Below, piece by piece: positions 7,365 to 8,306 of a stretch of 8,306 bases of DNA. The notes beneath the pieces were generated by a model. It was not told where the DNA came from. It did not search any database and saw only the letters and a list, made by a program, of their open reading frames with translations. Source of the DNA: 1162T-S-0a-05 sp050299435 (GTDB lineage: Bacteria > Pseudomonadota > Gammaproteobacteria > Pseudomonadales > Cellvibrionaceae); contig JBNKVX010000115.1 in the NCBI GenBank assembly GCA_050299435.1, positions 1-8,306 of the forward strand. Reading direction: 5' to 3'. Within the stretch, counting starts at the first letter, position 1. Each line of letters begins with the position of its first letter. The translations under genes were made by a program, and so were the position numbers.

Positions 7365-8306
7365 TCAGGCTTCTGCCGATGAATCAGATGACCGCTTCCA
7401 CAAATTCAGGCCGCCATCGGTGGCGTATTTATCAATTTCGGCCAGCTCTTCGGCGCTGAATTCCAGATTATTCAGGGCGTCCAGGCTGTTATCAAGCTGC
7501 TCGACATGGCGTGCGCCAATCAGGGCCGAGGTAATTTCCGGCCGGCGCAGCACCCAGGCAATTGCCATTTGCGCCAATGTCTGTCCACGCCGCTGGGCAA
7601 TTTCGTTAAGGGCTTTAACGCGGTTGATATTATCCTCGGTCAACATCGAGGACTGGAACGATCCACCTTCGGCCGCACGGGAATTTTCCGGAACACCATT
7701 AAGGTATTTATTGGTCAACAGGCCCTGCGCCAGCGGCGAAAACGCAATGCAACCAATGCCGAGTTCCGACAGGGTATCAAGCAGGCCTTCATCCTCGACC
7801 CAGCGGTTCAGCATCGAATAGCTGGGCTGATGAATGACGCAAGGGGTGCCCAGTTCTTTCAAAATCGCCTGGGCCTTGCGTGTCATATCGGCGGAATAGG
7901 ACGAAATACCAACATACAGTGCCTTGCCCTGACGCACGACCTGGTCAAGCGCGCTCATGGTTTCATAAAGCGGGGTATCGGGGTCCACCCGGTGGGAATA
8001 GAAAATGTCGACATAATCCAGCCCCATGCGCTTCAGGCTTTGATCCAGGCTGGAAATCAGATATTTGCGTGATCCCCATTCGCCATAGGGGCCGGGCCAC
8101 ATGCGATAGCCCGCCTTGGACGAAATCACCATTTCATCCCGATGGGCGCGGAAATCCTGATCGAGGATACGGCCAAAATTCGTTTCTGCCGAACCGGGCG
8201 GCGGGCCATAATTATTGGCAAGGTCAAAATGGATAACACCGCGATCAAAGGCCCGGCGGATCATGGCGCGCTGGGTTTCATAAACATCCACGCCGCCAAA
8301 ATTGTG
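7365..8306 (-). CDS. yghZ: Aldo-keto reductase, YghZ/Gpr-like L-glyceraldehyde 3-phosphate reductase (5' end beyond window)
   Basis: The frame is open to the right edge: the five codons beyond a possible GTG start at 8291 read HNFGG, which matches the conserved LWHNFG stretch of this family. The gene therefore begins outside the window and that GTG is internal. About 313 of an expected ~345 residues are present. Counting from the first visible residue, the AKR catalytic tetrad is complete: D28 and Y33 (FDLANNYGPPPGSAE), K64 (ISSKAGY) and H105 (FYSHRVD). GPPPGSAE, MWPGPYG, LDQSLKRMGL, HQPSYSMLNRW and FSPLAQGLLT agree closely with E. coli YghZ (also called Gpr or MgrA). That enzyme is an NADPH-dependent cytoplasmic reductase acting on L-glyceraldehyde 3-phosphate and on methylglyoxal, a detoxifying role. 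The C-terminal DGGLNLWKRSSD also parallels it. Codon use is G+C-rich like the LysR gene, so it is part of the backbone, convergent to the large gene. Confidence 0.93.
   Translation of the reverse strand, partial: HNFGGVDVYETQRAMIRRAFDRGVIHFDLANNYGPPPGSAETNFGRILDQDFRAHRDEMVISSKAGYRMWPGPYGEWGSRKYLISSLDQSLKRMGLDYVDIFYSHRVDPDTPLYETMSALDQVVRQGKALYVGISSYSADMTRKAQAILKELGTPCVIHQPSYSMLNRWVEDEGLLDTLSELGIGCIAFSPLAQGLLTNKYLNGVPENSRAAEGGSFQSSMLTEDNINRVKALNEIAQRRGQTLAQMAIAWVLRRPEITSALIGARHVEQLDNSLDALNNLEFSAEELAEIDKYATDGGLNLWKRSSDSSAEA

Noticed and set aside
7246..8072. Two long plus-strand open frames (7246-7821 and 7506-8072) opposite the reductase
   Set aside because: They are antisense to a well-recognised aldo-keto reductase with all catalytic residues. 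They share no known pattern, and long antisense frames are expected in G+C-rich coding DNA.
8289..8291. GTG as the start of the reductase
   Set aside because: The frame stays open to the window edge and the preceding codons encode the conserved HNFGG stretch, so the true start is outside the window.
1..8306. CRISPR array, insertion sequence or integrase gene
   Set aside because: No regularly spaced repeats, no terminal inverted repeats and no transposase or recombinase motif in any frame.

Overview
The window looks like a piece of an alphaproteobacterial chromosome, possibly a marine Rhodospirillales/Thalassospira-type organism. That guess rests only on the G+C-rich codon use of the flanking genes and on how their proteins read; no rRNA or marker gene is present to confirm it. 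The flanking genes are ordinary housekeeping or accessory metabolism, and between them sits one very large, clearly more A+T-rich gene.

Layout, left to right. (1) Bases 1-660, minus strand: the N-terminal part of an EamA/DMT-type inner-membrane transporter, cut by the left window edge. (2) Bases 661-795: a divergent intergenic region holding an ATC-N9-GAT dyad typical of LysR-family operators. (3) Bases 796-1698, plus strand: a complete LysR-family regulator, the obvious candidate to control the divergent transporter. (4) Bases 1699-2013: about 315 bases with no convincing gene. It holds a cluster of short inverted repeats, one copy of a short direct repeat, and a promoter with a perfect TATAAT box in front of the next gene. 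(5) Bases 2014-7221, plus strand: one 1735-residue protein. It has an N-terminal PD-(D/E)XK (Cap4/DUF4297-like) nuclease signature, a central STAND-type P-loop NTPase, and a C-terminal region of about 1100 residues, probably helical, that I cannot assign. This is the layout of Avs-like anti-phage sensors. (6) Bases 7222-7364: an intergenic region with the second copy of the direct repeat and a strong hairpin terminator. (7) Bases 7365-8306, minus strand: most of an aldo-keto reductase closely resembling E. coli YghZ/Gpr (L-glyceraldehyde 3-phosphate reductase), cut by the right window edge.

Interpretation. The transporter and LysR gene form a classic divergent regulator/target pair. The large gene appears to be a single-gene defence islet placed between the LysR gene and the reductase. 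Its base composition differs sharply from both neighbours: for example, 19 of 60 bases are G/C in 4201-4260, against 39 of 60 in 1381-1440. A 14-base imperfect direct repeat (13 of 14 identical) lies at both composition boundaries. No integrase, transposase or partner gene is visible. The exciting candidate system is therefore this lone nuclease-STAND-sensor protein. The nuclease and NTPase motifs are seen directly; the anti-phage role is inferred from architecture.
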